Source: Sepiola atlantica (lineage: Eukaryota; Mollusca; Cephalopoda; Sepiida; Sepiolidae). Taken from it: a stretch of 64,000 nt of DNA. Both the position numbers and the translations under genes were made by a program. This document shows, in pieces, positions 25,061 to 37,690 of this stretch (its first letter is position 1; each line of letters begins with the position of its first letter). Where the stretch lies: assembly GCA_963556195.1 (NCBI GenBank), contig OY744523.1, forward strand, positions 75,491,945-75,555,944, written 5' to 3'. Under the pieces are notes generated by a model that saw nothing but the letters and a program-made list of their open reading frames with translations, was not told where the DNA came from and searched no databases.

Positions 25061-27467
25061 ATGAAGTCGTAATGTTTTCTATATTTAGTTTAATTTTGTT
25101 TCGTAGAAAGCAAGTGAAAATTCCTCGTGAAAATTCAGGTATTTTCTTATTCGGATGCAATTTTAACAATAAGCATCAGTCATCAATTAAGAAACATACC
25201 CCACATTTCAATTTCTGTGGAATATTTTACAGCGCCCAATATCCGATTTGAAAATTTAAATATTTCCGATTTGAATTGAATTTGATCTATAGTCCTAATA
25301 TATTAATTAAACAAGATTTCATGGATTTCAATTGCTTCTTGAACCTAAGCCTTGACTTGTTGATATTTCCCCGTATCAAAATCATTCAATGGATTTTAAT
25401 CAAAATTAGAAATAACGATTCCAGAATAAGGTTTAATGTTATTATATATTGATTTTAATCTTCGAAATGTTCTGTTAGGGGGTGTATGTTATACTTCTTT
25501 TGACGCGTATTCTTCTTGTTTATCATAAACACTGATTATAATTTCTACTCATATAAAAATTATTAGAACATATTTTAATTGAATCACATAAATGCAAAAC
25601 CGTTGGTAACTATGAATTTATATTCAGCGATATCTTGCATACATATCTGAAGAAGTATTTATATTTTGTATTCATTTCAGTAGGTTAGGGAGTCATTTAG
25701 AAGAAGCTAAATCTTTTGCAAAACATTCTAATCAGAATGTGAACATCTCATATCATATAAGTAAAACGTGACAAATAATGGCAATATCGCTTTATAACTG
25801 CAGAGATATAACGCTAAAATATGTTATAATATCCACCATACGCGTATGCCGATATAAGTTAGAATGCATGAGCATGTGATGTAGTATTCTTGCAGTGTTA
25901 ATATCAGTAATTAGTTGACGGACGTAATATCTTAGTCAAGCTGCAATTATGCGGCTTCTGTATTTATAGTGAAACTATAGATGGGGCTGATTTACATTGG
26001 TATCAATTAGCCAGTTAGAATAAATGATAGAAAATATATTTTTAATCAAAACATTTAACCGAATTAAAATGTTCAGGGTTACAGAAATGCCTATTCTGGC
26101 CTTAATCGTTGGAAGGTTAACCTTCACATCTATAAACTATCGTATTACTAAGTACAAACTAAACAAAAATATGAAATTGCTTAAATTTATTTTCTGTAGT
26201 CATTTTTATGAACCTTCAAATGTGATAAGCATTAGATTCATCAAAAAACATTTAGTAAAAATAATCAAGGAAACAAAAACACATCACCAGGATAAAAAAA
26301 ACGTATTAGAGACTGGGTTAAATGTATATATAATGTACATATAATGTGATAAAATTGAATACATATTTTTATTCAGAAACAAGTCTGAAATTAAATTGAA
26401 AACATCTTTATTTTATTTAATCTTATATCGAAATGAGAAAAAAAGATTTTCCATGTGAACAATTTCAACTAAAATCCATTATTATGAAATGCAGGTTGCT
26501 GCTTTTTATATGAGTATATTTCTTACAAATAATAACTTTCATCTTCGATATTTTTCTAATGGATTTATTTATACTTGCACGTGTTCAAATTTTATAAAAT
26601 AGCAATGTTGATAAATCCCCTCCAACAATTATAAAAAAAAAACAATTACTTTTTATGCTTACCGCCTCGAAGTCTAAGCGTGAAGATTTTCATGATGCTT
26701 TCCGTGAAAATTGTATATTCTGACATAAGAATACGACGAGCAAAGCATTAATTAGATGTTATTTAAATGACATAAATAGATATTGGATTCCATAATTTGG
26801 AGGTACTATTGAACTAACTTCATAGGAAGAACGATAGGTATAAGGGTCCTTTACATGGGTTTGGTTTCGCTAAAGGTTTGACTGAAGTCGTATTTAACTT
26901 GAGAACTCTTCCATGTAACGCAGTTTAGATAACCAATCAACTATCTATTTTGATATGGGGTTTTAGCTGATTGTAAGTGTGTCAGCAGTCAATGGTCTCG
27001 GAGGGGGGGGGGGAGCTACACGTGACGAACCATCTGTACAATACAATTCGAACATGTATTTACACGAATGAACATGTAACACTTGATTCCTACACGCATA
27101 TTCATCTGTAAAATAAACACATCGTTTCTTCTGTTATTTTTATTGTTTTTAGTCACAGATTCTAAACTGAAAACCGATAATCTAAATCTGAGCCAAATAG
27201 CTTGTACTCTGAAGACAAGCGGATTTACTTCTATGATAGAAAACGGATCGCAGGAAAACGCTCGTTTTGATTCATATCATTGTACACATTCCGATCAAGA
27301 AAGTAATGACAGCATAATTCGCAGATATGACATACTTTGATGAGGATGAATCTTTTTGGATTTAAATGACAGCCAAAAATAAATTCGATGACTTACGCAA
27401 AACTAACAAAGAAGTATTTGCTGGTATAAGCAGATTTCCCTTCAATATAGAAAACTAGAATGCAAAC

Positions 27468-27468
<1 letters not shown>
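25061..27468. other. Unassigned AT-rich sequence
   Basis: Two open frames stand out weakly. 26024-26344 (106 codons, plus) has no motif. 27083-27340 (85 codons, plus) starts with a possible signal peptide (a short basic start, then SFLLLFLLFLV). Neither has other support. A G10 run is at about 27002-27012. Confidence 0.3.
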
Positions 27469-27514
<46 letters not shown>

Positions 27515-27556
27515 AGTATTTATATATATGCATACATGTATATATATGTATATATG

Positions 27557-27599
<43 letters not shown>
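27469..27599. repeat. Interrupted (TA)n microsatellite
   Basis: Two TA runs separated by TATG/CATA variants. Confidence 0.95.
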
Positions 27600-27602
<3 letters not shown>

Positions 27603-28720
27603 TTGGTAGAATTCCATGACCAATGAAAATAAATAAATCAGTCCACATTTATAACTTTTAATTTTTATTTCTATTTCTATTTTTATTTTGATTTAAGGAT
27701 TTATTTTATTTACTTTATAATTAATTATTTTTTATTACTTTATTTCGGCGAATGTATATATTTTCTTCTTACAGTCGAACGCGCGTTTCGCCACCCGGCA
27801 GAAAACATTAATTTTAATCATGAAAAAAAAACTGTGTATTATTCCAACATAAAACGAGAAGAAAGATGGACAAAATAGGTGAGAAGAATGGCAAGTCAAA
27901 AAACACGAAAAAAACTCACTTCAAACGATAACAATCATAGAAAAATTCTCACAAAACTTCTCACATTTCGTAATCTGATTCTCAGGCGTCTATCTTGGAA
28001 CAAAGCAAGCAGAGCTGAGATCGTCACGATCCAATTCAGAAGTTTAAAACTGACCTCGATAAACATTTTGAAATGTCGGTTAACGAAATATTATTAGCGT
28101 TAAATCTTATAGTGATGATGTTTATAAAGTATTAGATAGTATTGGATACGAAAATACGATTCAGAATTAAAAGTTAATAGAAAAAATATAAATTAGCGAA
28201 TTCATGTTTTCAACCTAATTTCGGTGGAAAAGATAAGTAAACAAACTACCTATCCCCCGCTAAATATGTAATTTACGACGGATAGAATTAATTATAACAA
28301 AAACAATTGTATATATAAATAAATTTATATAAATTATATAAATAAATTTATATATTCCAAAAAATATGTTATACTTTATTTTAATTAAATTATGGTGATA
28401 TAATCGTAGTTATTATTAATTATATGTTATTTGTTTTCTCATGACTCAGGATAACACGTATATCCGAGGAACGTAATTCTACAAAAAAAGAATGGATTTA
28501 TGTCCCCCATTGATTTCACATAATTTTTATTAAAAAGAGAAACAACTCCATATTGTTACTCGTAATATTTAATTCTAATTTCTTACGTGTAAGTTGCTTG
28601 ATTATTTATAATCGTCCTTCCAAACACTAATCATGTTACAGTCTTAGAAGTGAAAGCTTACACTAAGAAGAGGGAACATTAGTTCTAAAGTCGATACGAT
28701 TTTCCAATTATAATTAATAA
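27600..28720. other. Unassigned AT-rich sequence
   Basis: Nothing recognised. Around 28300-28360 short near-palindromic ATATAAATAAATTTATAT blocks repeat. Confidence 0.4.
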
Positions 28721-28978
28721 ATCCATCATCATCACTTCTCCTACTCCTTTCAAACCACCACAACCACCAGCGCCAGCACCACTGCCACCACGACGACCGC
28801 TTCTCCTTCACCATCACCACCATACCGCCGCCACTGCTTCTCTTTTACCACCATCGCTTCCCCTTTCACCACAACAATTACCACCGCAACCACCACCACA
28901 ACAGCCAAAACCATTTATATTTATATTTCTCCTTCATCACCATTACCACCACCGGCACCACCACCACTGCCACCGTAA
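28721..28978. repeat. Degenerate (CCA)n / CAC-rich tract
   Basis: A pyrimidine-rich stretch dominated by CCACCA, CATCAC and CCG triplets, much GC-richer than its surroundings. It is imperfect, so old, and contains stops when read through. Confidence 0.8.
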
Positions 28979-29392
28979 TTGATATTAGTTATTTTATATG
29001 ATAGGGGAGGTACATAAATGAACATGATTTTGGTTCAGGGAAACAAATGAACCATATAGGTTCTTTGATATGACATGGACGCATTAATATAGGTTCTTTC
29101 ATATAATAGAGGCGCTACATGAATGTACATGCTTTATGAGTTGAAATGGAGTGAGAGAAGAAATGAAGAATTGAGTATGACCATTTGTGCTTCTCAACGT
29201 TGTCCAAAATCAATAATTGTACAATTTAAGTATTAATTTTATTAACTGGATTATACTAACTCTCTTTGGACTATTGACTTCATTAACTTAACGTATCCTT
29301 ATATCTTGAAATGGATAGGAGCTGCAGAAATTAGTAATTGCCCAGGACTATTTGTTCTACTCGGCGTTGTCCGGGATCAAACATTGTAAGAT
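28979..29392. repeat. Diverged repeat units of a Helitron-like element (left of mariner)
   Basis: Units with a TATGATA..GAGG.(G/C)TACATGAATG-like start recur at about 28995 and 29095. A second motif, GACTATTTGTTCTAC followed by TCGGCGTTGTCCGGGATCAA, occurs near 29350, in altered form near 29188 and again at 30858 after the mariner insertion. It probably belongs with the 3' terminus at 31153. Confidence 0.45.
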
Positions 29393-30778
29393 TACAGTAT
29401 CACTTTTGGTAACACCCCCCAAAAAACGGGCCCCCGTGTACACTTTATGTGATATCTCCTTTATTTATTCACCGATTGCCCTTATTTTACAGGAAATTGC
29501 AGAGTCAACGACCGTGAGTACGCCAAGACCTCATTGGGAGCTGGGAGAAAGTATACACTGTGTTAAATTTTACTACAAGACTGTCTCGTTTAAGAAACCC
29601 CAGGACAGTTTCATGCATCAGCGAATGTGAAAAGGCTCCATTCAAAAGCAGAATTAAAAACTGGGTGGACCACTTCGAGAAGTATGGGATCGTGGGGAAC
29701 CTAAACGCTGCCAGTGAGAACCGTCCAAGCCACTCACGACGTCCCAAGAATCGGACAGCCGAGCTGGTCGAAAGTGTGAGAGAGTCTCTCCAGGAGAGTC
29801 CGAAACGCTCTGCGCGTAAACGAAGTCAGTCCCTCGGTATCTCCCGTGAGACTTGCAGGAGAGTGCCGGTGAACGATACCAGGGCTTACCCATACATAAT
29901 ACAGACGCTACAGACCCTTACAGCCTCAGACAAGAAGCAGAGGAGCGCTATGGCAGTCAATATGCTCGATAAGATCGAGGAGATACCAGGTTTCCTTAAC
30001 CTCCTTTGGACCTCAGATGAAGCCCACTTCTATCTTGACGGAAAGGCGAACTCCAAGACAAATGTCTTCTGGGGGTCCCCCAGACCCAATAGAGTAGCCA
30101 CCAAGCCCTTGTACTCTCCTAAGTGCACAGTGTGGGCTGCAATCTCGGTCAGAGGATTCATCGGACCAATATTCATCAAAGGATCTGGCGCAGCAGTGAC
30201 AGTCACCAAGGGGCGGTATGTGGAGGTCCTCAAAACCTTCAAGAGTGAGCTCCAGACAATCTACCCGTCGCTCATGGGCAAGTTCTGGTTCCAGCAAGAC
30301 GGAGCAAGTTCTCACACCTCATACCTGTTCCGAGATTGGCTGAAAGAGAACTTCGGAGGCCGAGTGATCAGTTTAAAGACTTATTTTGAGTGGCTATCCC
30401 ATGGCCCGGACCTAAGCCCCCCAGATTTTTCCGTTCCGGCTATTTTAAGGACAGAGTGTACACAGGGAAACCCAGAACCATTACGGAACTCAAGGAAACC
30501 ATCAGAGAGGATATGAGCACCATTCACAACTCAGTTTGTAAGAACGTCATGGACAACTTCGTTCTGCACCTCAAGAAATGCACGGAGCTAAATGGAGGCC
30601 ATCTAGAACACATGCTGTAGAACGGAGAAAAACAGGCCAAAGCCCCTAGTGTTTTGATGTGATGTTTTGAATATAATAAACTAGTTAAGACCAAAAATTC
30701 ATTTAATTCAGACGAAACACTAAGAAACGAGGCCTAATTAGAGTTAGGGCCCGTTTTGGGGGGGTCACCCTGTCTGTA
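29393..30778 (+). mobile_element. Tc1/mariner transposon
   Basis: The ends share CAG, a variable few bases, then GTxACxCCCCCCxAAAA and CGGGCCC as inverted repeats (left 29395-29445, right about 30735-30776). TA dinucleotides at 29393-29394 and 30777-30778 fit the family's TA target duplication. The element holds one frameshifted transposase gene and is about 1.39 kb, typical for the superfamily. Confidence 0.75.
29505..30620 (+). pseudogene. Tc1/mariner transposase with two frameshifts
   Basis: The transposase would bind the element's ends and cut and rejoin DNA. The N-terminal piece (KFYYKTVSFKKPQ, frame of 29505-29627) ends at a stop. The main frame resumes before SRIKNWVDHFEKYG and holds a helix-turn-helix region (NLNAASENRPSHS), the first catalytic Asp (WTSDEAHFYLDG), the second (FWFQQDGASSHTS) and the third (PDLSPPD). 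Just after it the frame returns to the first one (GYFKDRVYTGKPRTI to GGHLEHML, stop at 30618-30620). I count 41 residues between the second and third Asp, so DD41D, a spacing I associate with rosa/VISITOR-like elements from memory. The catalytic residues survive, but the two compensating shifts (near 29625 and 30425) break the protein. Confidence 0.85.
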
Positions 30779-31017
30779 TTAAATCTTTTCAAACTATCAA
30801 CATTATTTATCTTTATACTATTGTGAAATGTTAGGTACAAGAAATTAGGAATTGCCCTGGACTATAAGTTCTAATAAACATTGCCTAGGATGAATTATCA
30901 TTATCACCATCATTTCGTTTCATACTTAATGTTAACGATAATTTAGGCTGTTCTGTGAAGGCCTCCTTACTAACATTACAGTATTAAAAAGGAAACAGAT
31001 AAAGAAAAATAGACTGC

Positions 31018-31073
<56 letters not shown>

Positions 31074-31153
31074 TTAATATAAAGATGTTACACATGCTAT
31101 AAAACATTTATTCTGTTTTTATAGCCACAAGCAACGCGGAGTAGCCTTGCTAC
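30779..31153 (+). mobile_element. Helitron-like 3' end (diverged)
   Basis: TAATATAAAGATGTTACACA, a TTTTTATAG stretch and CAAGCAACGCGGAGTAGCC then CTAC|T match the last 85 bases of the 60073 terminus, allowing mutations in the hairpin. A unit of the internal repeat (30838-30900) and an (AG)n tract (31021-31066) precede it. The region 28979-31153 minus the mariner may be one old element; its 5' end is not identified. Confidence 0.5.
31021..31066. repeat. (AG)n microsatellite
   Basis: A pure AG run inside the Helitron-like 3' region; the 60073 element has AGAGAGAGGGGG at the equivalent place. Confidence 0.95.
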
Positions 31154-33030
31154 TAATTAATAAACCAATCTAGGATTAAGTTAATATCATGCAAGCTATT
31201 TATACTATAAATATTCCTATTTTATTCACTCACTCTTAATATATAAAAAAATAATATAACACATTGTATCTCCTCCTTCTAAATTCATCATAAAGGTTCC
31301 ACGCCATCCCCACTTAGTTATTTATATTTAGATAAAAACATCTAAATAATTGCAAAGAATAGAAGCGTTAGCCTTCTACGTTTCCCCTATACGTCGTCTA
31401 TATCACTATTCATCCCGATCTCGACTGCTGCTTATTATGCTGTACCATAAAGAAATGAAGCGTTTCCACTGACATTGTATCAGTTGATGCTAGATCCCTT
31501 TTATTTAAGCTATTTTTTCCTATCATCCTCATCTTGTGGTTACTGGAAATAAAAGTGTCCATAGCCCCCTCAAATTAAATATACAGTTAATTGTAGATAG
31601 TTAGATGATTACTAATAGAGTTTCCGATGCAATCCAATCGTGTTATCTTTTTAATTGGTGGGAAGTAGACTCCAATCCCTCTCTCATAAGTGCTCCTCAC
31701 AAGACAGACTCCTTAAATTAATCCATCAGAGATATAAGGTGAGCTTTCAATCACTTTACCGAAATTACCAAACTTTCACGTAAGTTGCCGTAAAATATCA
31801 ACCGAAAAAATGATGTATACTTGTACTTAATTGTATTTCTGTTTATCCTTATGTAAAATGCCAAACAATTACTATATATGCATTTAAAGCACATAAACCA
31901 CCTTAATGTCAGTTTATGCAGTGATTTGGCTAGTTTACAAAGCTTTCGTATTACCTCTATAGCTATTAATTACAATTTGTCTATGAGAAGGAAAACCTAA
32001 CTTCCTATATTTATTTTACTTTATGTAAAAAATTAACACCCCAGTAGTGTCAATCAAGCTACATACATTCTAAAACAACATAATTTATTATAAATGTCAT
32101 TGATGGTGTATTATTAAATTATTATTCATGATTATGTCGCATAGAAACCTTTAGTCAAAATATCCCCATCATATCACTTATGGTCCATGAATACTTGAAG
32201 CATATTGTAGTATTCCTTCCTTAGATCAGACATGCAAGAAAGATAAGTTAGCTATGTGGGCGTCGGTGCTACATTTAATATTTCTTAGTTCCAGATTTTA
32301 GTGATAGTTGTTAACGTTATAATTAAATAACGTTAACAACTATCACTAAGTCGCAACCTTAGCTAATTTTAAATAATTTCTGCAATGTCTAGTTAAGCCT
32401 AAAGTAGGATAGTATACATATTTCGGTGTAAACAGTTTTGTAAAATCGCCTTCCTTATGTTTATAAAATTGTTCTCAGATGTCATTATATCTAAACTCAA
32501 AGTGAGTGTTTTTTTCTAATTAGCTCCCTAACATATTTAGTCAGTAAAGTAGAAGTTTTTGTACAATTACATAATTGTATTTTATTTTTTTTAATTGTTT
32601 ATTTTATTTCAGGTACACCCTTTTTTCTCGATTTGAACAACTTAAAACCTTATTATCTTTTTACGAACTTAAGTAAGTTTAGGATTTTTTACGCCGTAAA
32701 GGGTGGATTGTGTTTGAAAACTGTTTTTATTATTCCGTGTTTTATTTATTAAAATAAAGGATGTGGTAGTTTTCTTTCTGTTTTTGTAAAAAAAAAGATT
32801 AACACATTTTACTAAGCAATTAAATAATGCAACTAGCAACAATATGTTCCCTCCGGTCGCATATTTTTTCTAGTATTAACGCCGAGTAACCACAGCTGTT
32901 CTATCTATTAAATAATTTTATTTATAGGAAAATGGAAAGGAGAAATCAGAATGAGATAAAACGGAGAAAAAGAGAAATGATAAATAGGCGGGGAGGATAT
33001 TATGCGTTGGCAATAATTACATTGATCTCA
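31154..33030. other. Unassigned AT-rich sequence
   Basis: No gene or mobile element is recognised apart from the palindrome at 32298-32349. Confidence 0.4.
32298..32349. repeat. Perfect inverted repeat, 23-bp arms, 6-base loop
   Basis: 32298-32320 and 32327-32349 are exact reverse complements around AATTAA, each arm containing GTTAAC. Same design as 17995-18074. Confidence 0.95.
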
Positions 33031-33148
<118 letters not shown>

Positions 33149-33791
33149 AATGGAAGTTACTGCCCTATTCTAGATAAACCTACCTCTATATGTGACCTGT
33201 ATGATTTTCTTGACTGAATAGTAATCTTACCCGATTAGAAGAATTTGATAAGATGGACAATGTTAACACTAAAACACGATGGCATAGCTTTACACTTTAT
33301 TGTTTTCTCAGAAATCAAGGGGGCCCTTCCTGCGACTAACACTTAATCTCTATATGAGAAACATAGATATTCGAATATTCTTTAAAATTTCTCCTTTATT
33401 TCTCAAACTTTGAGTTAGTAAAGACGTTATGAACACTCGAGTACAGTGTATTGTAAGTTATTCAAACTCTCCAATCCGTAATTCAACCTACTCAGCAGAT
33501 TATTAAAACTCCCCCGGTATAGCTATACAGTTTTTCAAGAGTCGTTTAAGGAGTGTGCTGTTAAATATAAGCGTAATTGTAAAACGAGAGAGATTTTGTC
33601 AAACAAATGAACGGTTTATTTATTATTTACATTCGTCTTGATGTACGTGTCATTCAGTATTTAGCCGTTTTACTTTGATGAACTCGTTGCAGGTGCAGTT
33701 AAAAAGTTCACTTATTCCTGCATGTGGAGATAAGTATTTTCCGACTTACAGTCTTGATTTGATGAGTTGTGGACAAGATAAATACTTTCTA

Positions 33792-33793
<2 letters not shown>
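33149..33793. other. Unassigned AT-rich sequence
   Basis: Nothing recognised. Confidence 0.4.
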
Positions 33794-33861
<68 letters not shown>

Positions 33862-33867
33862 TATATC
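33794..33867. repeat. (TA)n microsatellite
   Basis: Almost uninterrupted TA run. Confidence 0.95.
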
Positions 33868-36621
33868 TGTATGCATTTACACAGATATACACAGGCAATG
33901 TTTAGTGTGTACATTCGCACATGGCGAGCTTATCGACATGACTGAGTGGATCAAAGTTAATAACGAACATCCGAATGTAGATGATTGCTTACATTTGCTT
34001 ACATTTATAGGCTCTGCCAATGCAACTGAAATTCAGCGAAAAGTTTTGCTAATTTGAGATATTTCGATTACTTCTAAATTGGCAAGAACGTGGAACTTTC
34101 TTACAACTAATATAATTACTTTCGATAAAATAAAATTAACGTTCATCTGATCATGTTCAAAATACTATGATTGATTTCCGAGTTGTCTAATAACACCTCA
34201 TTTGCTCACAACTGTATGAAGCGGGATACACTTTCATATATTTTTTATACTCTTACCATCTACTGAATTTATCTTAGTAGAACACTAGATCAAATACTAA
34301 GCTATGGATACAGAGATTTTCTGTTTCATCTCTACTACCAATGGGATATGCTTGTTGTCATGAAAATCACAATTCTTAATAAGATTTTCTATCTCATTAA
34401 CTTACGTCTGCCAGTAATTCTGTCAATTCATTGATTTAGACTAAGGAAACGAGGAAAGACATGCATTGTAAAATGAACAATAAAATGACAGTATGAAAAA
34501 GAAAAACATTAATACAAGTATTTTTAGAAAGAACAAACTATGGAACTAGTGTGCTGCTGTTGTAGTGCCACATGCTTAGCTGCATTCAGTCTCAATACAG
34601 CCATTATGATTGAGAAAGGTGAGCATTATATTGAAACTAACCCTTATTTGCGCTTGTGAGTCCGGCGCTTGTTTTGCAGGTAGCGACGTGTGGATGTTTC
34701 GTAGTTCTCACGTATACAACCTCTTGTATTATCAACTATACACCCATTTAGTACTGATCAGGTTAAAAGTCGCCTAAATGTCTAGTAATCTAACGGGAAC
34801 CGGTTGTTCAACGTGACTATAGTCGTATATATTTAAATAAGGCAAAATAATCGGTCGTAGCTATATTCTTCTCTCGATTTGACACGAGATGATGTGATTT
34901 GTTCTTGATAATATTAGAACGGATATTTATTTTCTGGTAACGAATTACCCAAATTTCGTTCGAAATCGCTTATAGTGTATTTCGTATTTGTATAACATTT
35001 GCTTATGATTCATTTTCATTGAATCGTTCATTTGCCTTTTCATGTAAAATTGAATATTGTATAGTAATGAATAAAAAGTTATAAACATTAGAAATATTCA
35101 CATTTGCGGCTTGAGCATGAAGTTAGCAATTTTGTAAATAGGATTTTAGTTAATAAATATTAAGCAGGAAATGACAAGATTATGGATTATTTTTTTCATA
35201 CTTCCGAAGTTGAAGATAAATTACAAAAACATATGTTAACATTGTATCAAATTTTAAAATAATTTTCTGTCCATTTTCTCACTTACTTCAATTTTGTAAA
35301 ATGAGAGAGTTTGTTGATATTATCTACTTTAATCTTCTTACGATACTGTTCCAATATTTTTCCGATGGCTTTTTACAAGGAAAGAGAAACCTCTTCATAA
35401 CTATAAATACATGTACACATTTATTTGAATAAATATTTTTATATTTCGAAATGTTTACATCGTCTAGATTATTCCGACCACTTTTCTCATCTTGGACGTT
35501 ATTTTCACATTTCCTAGTGCGTCCGGAATTTTGAACGGAAGCCTTTATTTAATCCACGGGGTTAGATTATTCTCATGCCGTCGGCCATGGCCGAATAGAA
35601 GTCTTAAGTAATTCTTAGCAAGGTATGTACTGAAGATTGAAACTTAGTACTTTATTTGTTTTGCAGACATGAAAACGTGGCGGTTAGAAGGACAATCCCC
35701 AGTAATGGCGAAGCTAAGAATATACATAATAATTACTTTAGACTTCTATCTGTTCATGGCTGACGGAACGAGGGCAATATATCCAAATGGGTTAAATATA
35801 GATTTCCGTTCAATAATTCTGTACAGATTCCCAAGTTCGACAGAAAGATTTCCGAGTTCGATTAGAATAACCTGAAGAAGATCGAAAGTTATATCGGGTT
35901 AAACGTTGAGAGGATAATATTTAAGATGAGAACAGTAGTCCGAATAATACAAATAATACAATATTTTTATAATCTTGTCCTTTAGTTCTACATCTTTAGT
36001 AATCAAACTATTTTTTATTTGAATAATCTATATTTTATGATGAGGTTTCTTTTACGTAGAAATATTTGCAACTACACCTATGAAAAATAAAAACAATGTA
36101 AAATATCTGTAAACTCTGCAAAGAGGATGTGGAAATAGTACCTATAATAGTCTTATCTGTATTTAAAATAAAAGAATAGTGAGAGTGTCGTAATCCTGCA
36201 AAAGCTTTTGGAGAAGATCGTTCTACTTTCGGGTTATAATGTGCGATTATTGAACATATATTTGAAATACCATTTTTGTTGGCAAAAAAACAACACGTGT
36301 GAAATTAAAGATTCTAAGATTTCTGATAATTTAACAACTATTGAGAACACACAGCAGAATAAGAAAACCTATGGGACACAATGTGCAAAGTTTATAATAA
36401 CAGCTGTAATCAGAATGTTTCCATCAATTCCAAAGAAACTTGAGTTATTGGCCAAAGTTGAAATATGGAATAACTAATATTCTGTCGACAGTGATCTCGT
36501 CGGAGTGTTTGAAATAACATAAACTGATAAATAAAAACATATTGTTGTAAATGTTGAAATTCCAGGGTGCATTTATAGCAGTTAGCGATGGCGAGGACTT
36601 CTGTGAGAACTCATAGTGAAT
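33868..36621. other. Unassigned AT-rich sequence with one candidate exon
   Basis: At 35669-35875 (plus, 68 codons) an open frame follows TACTTTATTTGTTTTGCAG, a good splice-acceptor shape, by four bases. From its second Met it has a plausible signal peptide (MAKLRIYIIITLDFYLF then ADGTRA). It could be the first coding exon of a small secreted protein or chance. 36208-36477 (89 codons) has no motif. Confidence 0.25.
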
Positions 36622-36715
<94 letters not shown>

Positions 36716-36780
36716 GCAGCAGCAGCAGCAGCAGCAACAACAACAAAAACAACAACAATAATAATAATAATAAAAATAAT
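36622..36780. repeat. (CAA)n(TAA)n(CAG)n trinucleotide microsatellite
   Basis: AAC, AAT and CAG triplet blocks, read as poly-Asn/Ser on plus and poly-Leu on minus. Confidence 0.95.
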
Positions 36781-37577
36781 ACTAACGTAAAACTACTAAC
36801 AAAAACGGAACTCGAAAAATTAATAAGCACAACTGAATATTTAGTGAGAGTATAACAATGGAATTCGTGTAAACAAATGCGCACTACATTAAGATTAATA
36901 GTGGAAAATCAAAATAACGGACGACATGGAACTATTGAATCGATAAATCATATGATTGCTCCATTGACACAGTAACAGCACGTAGATGGGAACTGTTAGA
37001 AACGGGCACCGTCAAAGAAGCGCAGATGAAATAGATAATTAAAATAGAATATATCTCCAGAACAAGGGAACCTCTAAAAACTAAATAATAGATACGGAAC
37101 ATATTGAAAGTTTTAAAAACCCGCCAATAACACTGGAATGATACTCAGGACCCTTCATACATTGGACAAAACTAAAACCTATAAAATAAAAGTAAAATAG
37201 CAGCTTAACTAATGACTATTAATAAGGTACTACAATTGTTGGATGATGTTGACTGATTTCATGTTAAAAGGAAATAAGGGGTATAAAAATTCATAAGTAT
37301 TCGAAATTGCATATACGACGCACTTAAAGGAATAGAGAAAAACAACGTCTGAATAGTGAAAGAGTGTTTACTGTCCCCAAGACCTGCACTTAGGGAAACA
37401 TTAAAAAAATACAAGAAAACAGGACAGCTAGATAAGGGAAAATGACTAGTAAAAAAATATGTGAACAATTTATGAGGAAGCCATCCAGACTAGTGGAATT
37501 GCACATGCGTAAACATGGACACTGATCTGAAGAGAACACTTGAAAAGAGAAAAAACAATCGCTACTGCGTTAGTGAG
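36781..37577. other. Unassigned AT-rich sequence
   Basis: Fragments such as CCATCCAGACTAGTGG (37481) suggest an old retroelement, but I cannot identify one. Confidence 0.25.
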
Positions 37578-37608
<31 letters not shown>

Positions 37609-37690
37609 GCGACTACTGCGACTACTGCAACTACTGCAACTACTGCAACTACTACTACTACTACTAATAATAATAATAATAATAATAATT
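37578..37690. repeat. (TAC)n / (TGC/GAC)n / (TAA)n microsatellite
   Basis: TAC triplets, then ACTGC(G/A) blocks, TAC again, then TAA. Confidence 0.95.

Noticed and set aside
36582..36884. Poly-Asn/Ser and poly-Leu open frames
   Set aside because: Trinucleotide microsatellite read in frame; no flanking coding sequence.
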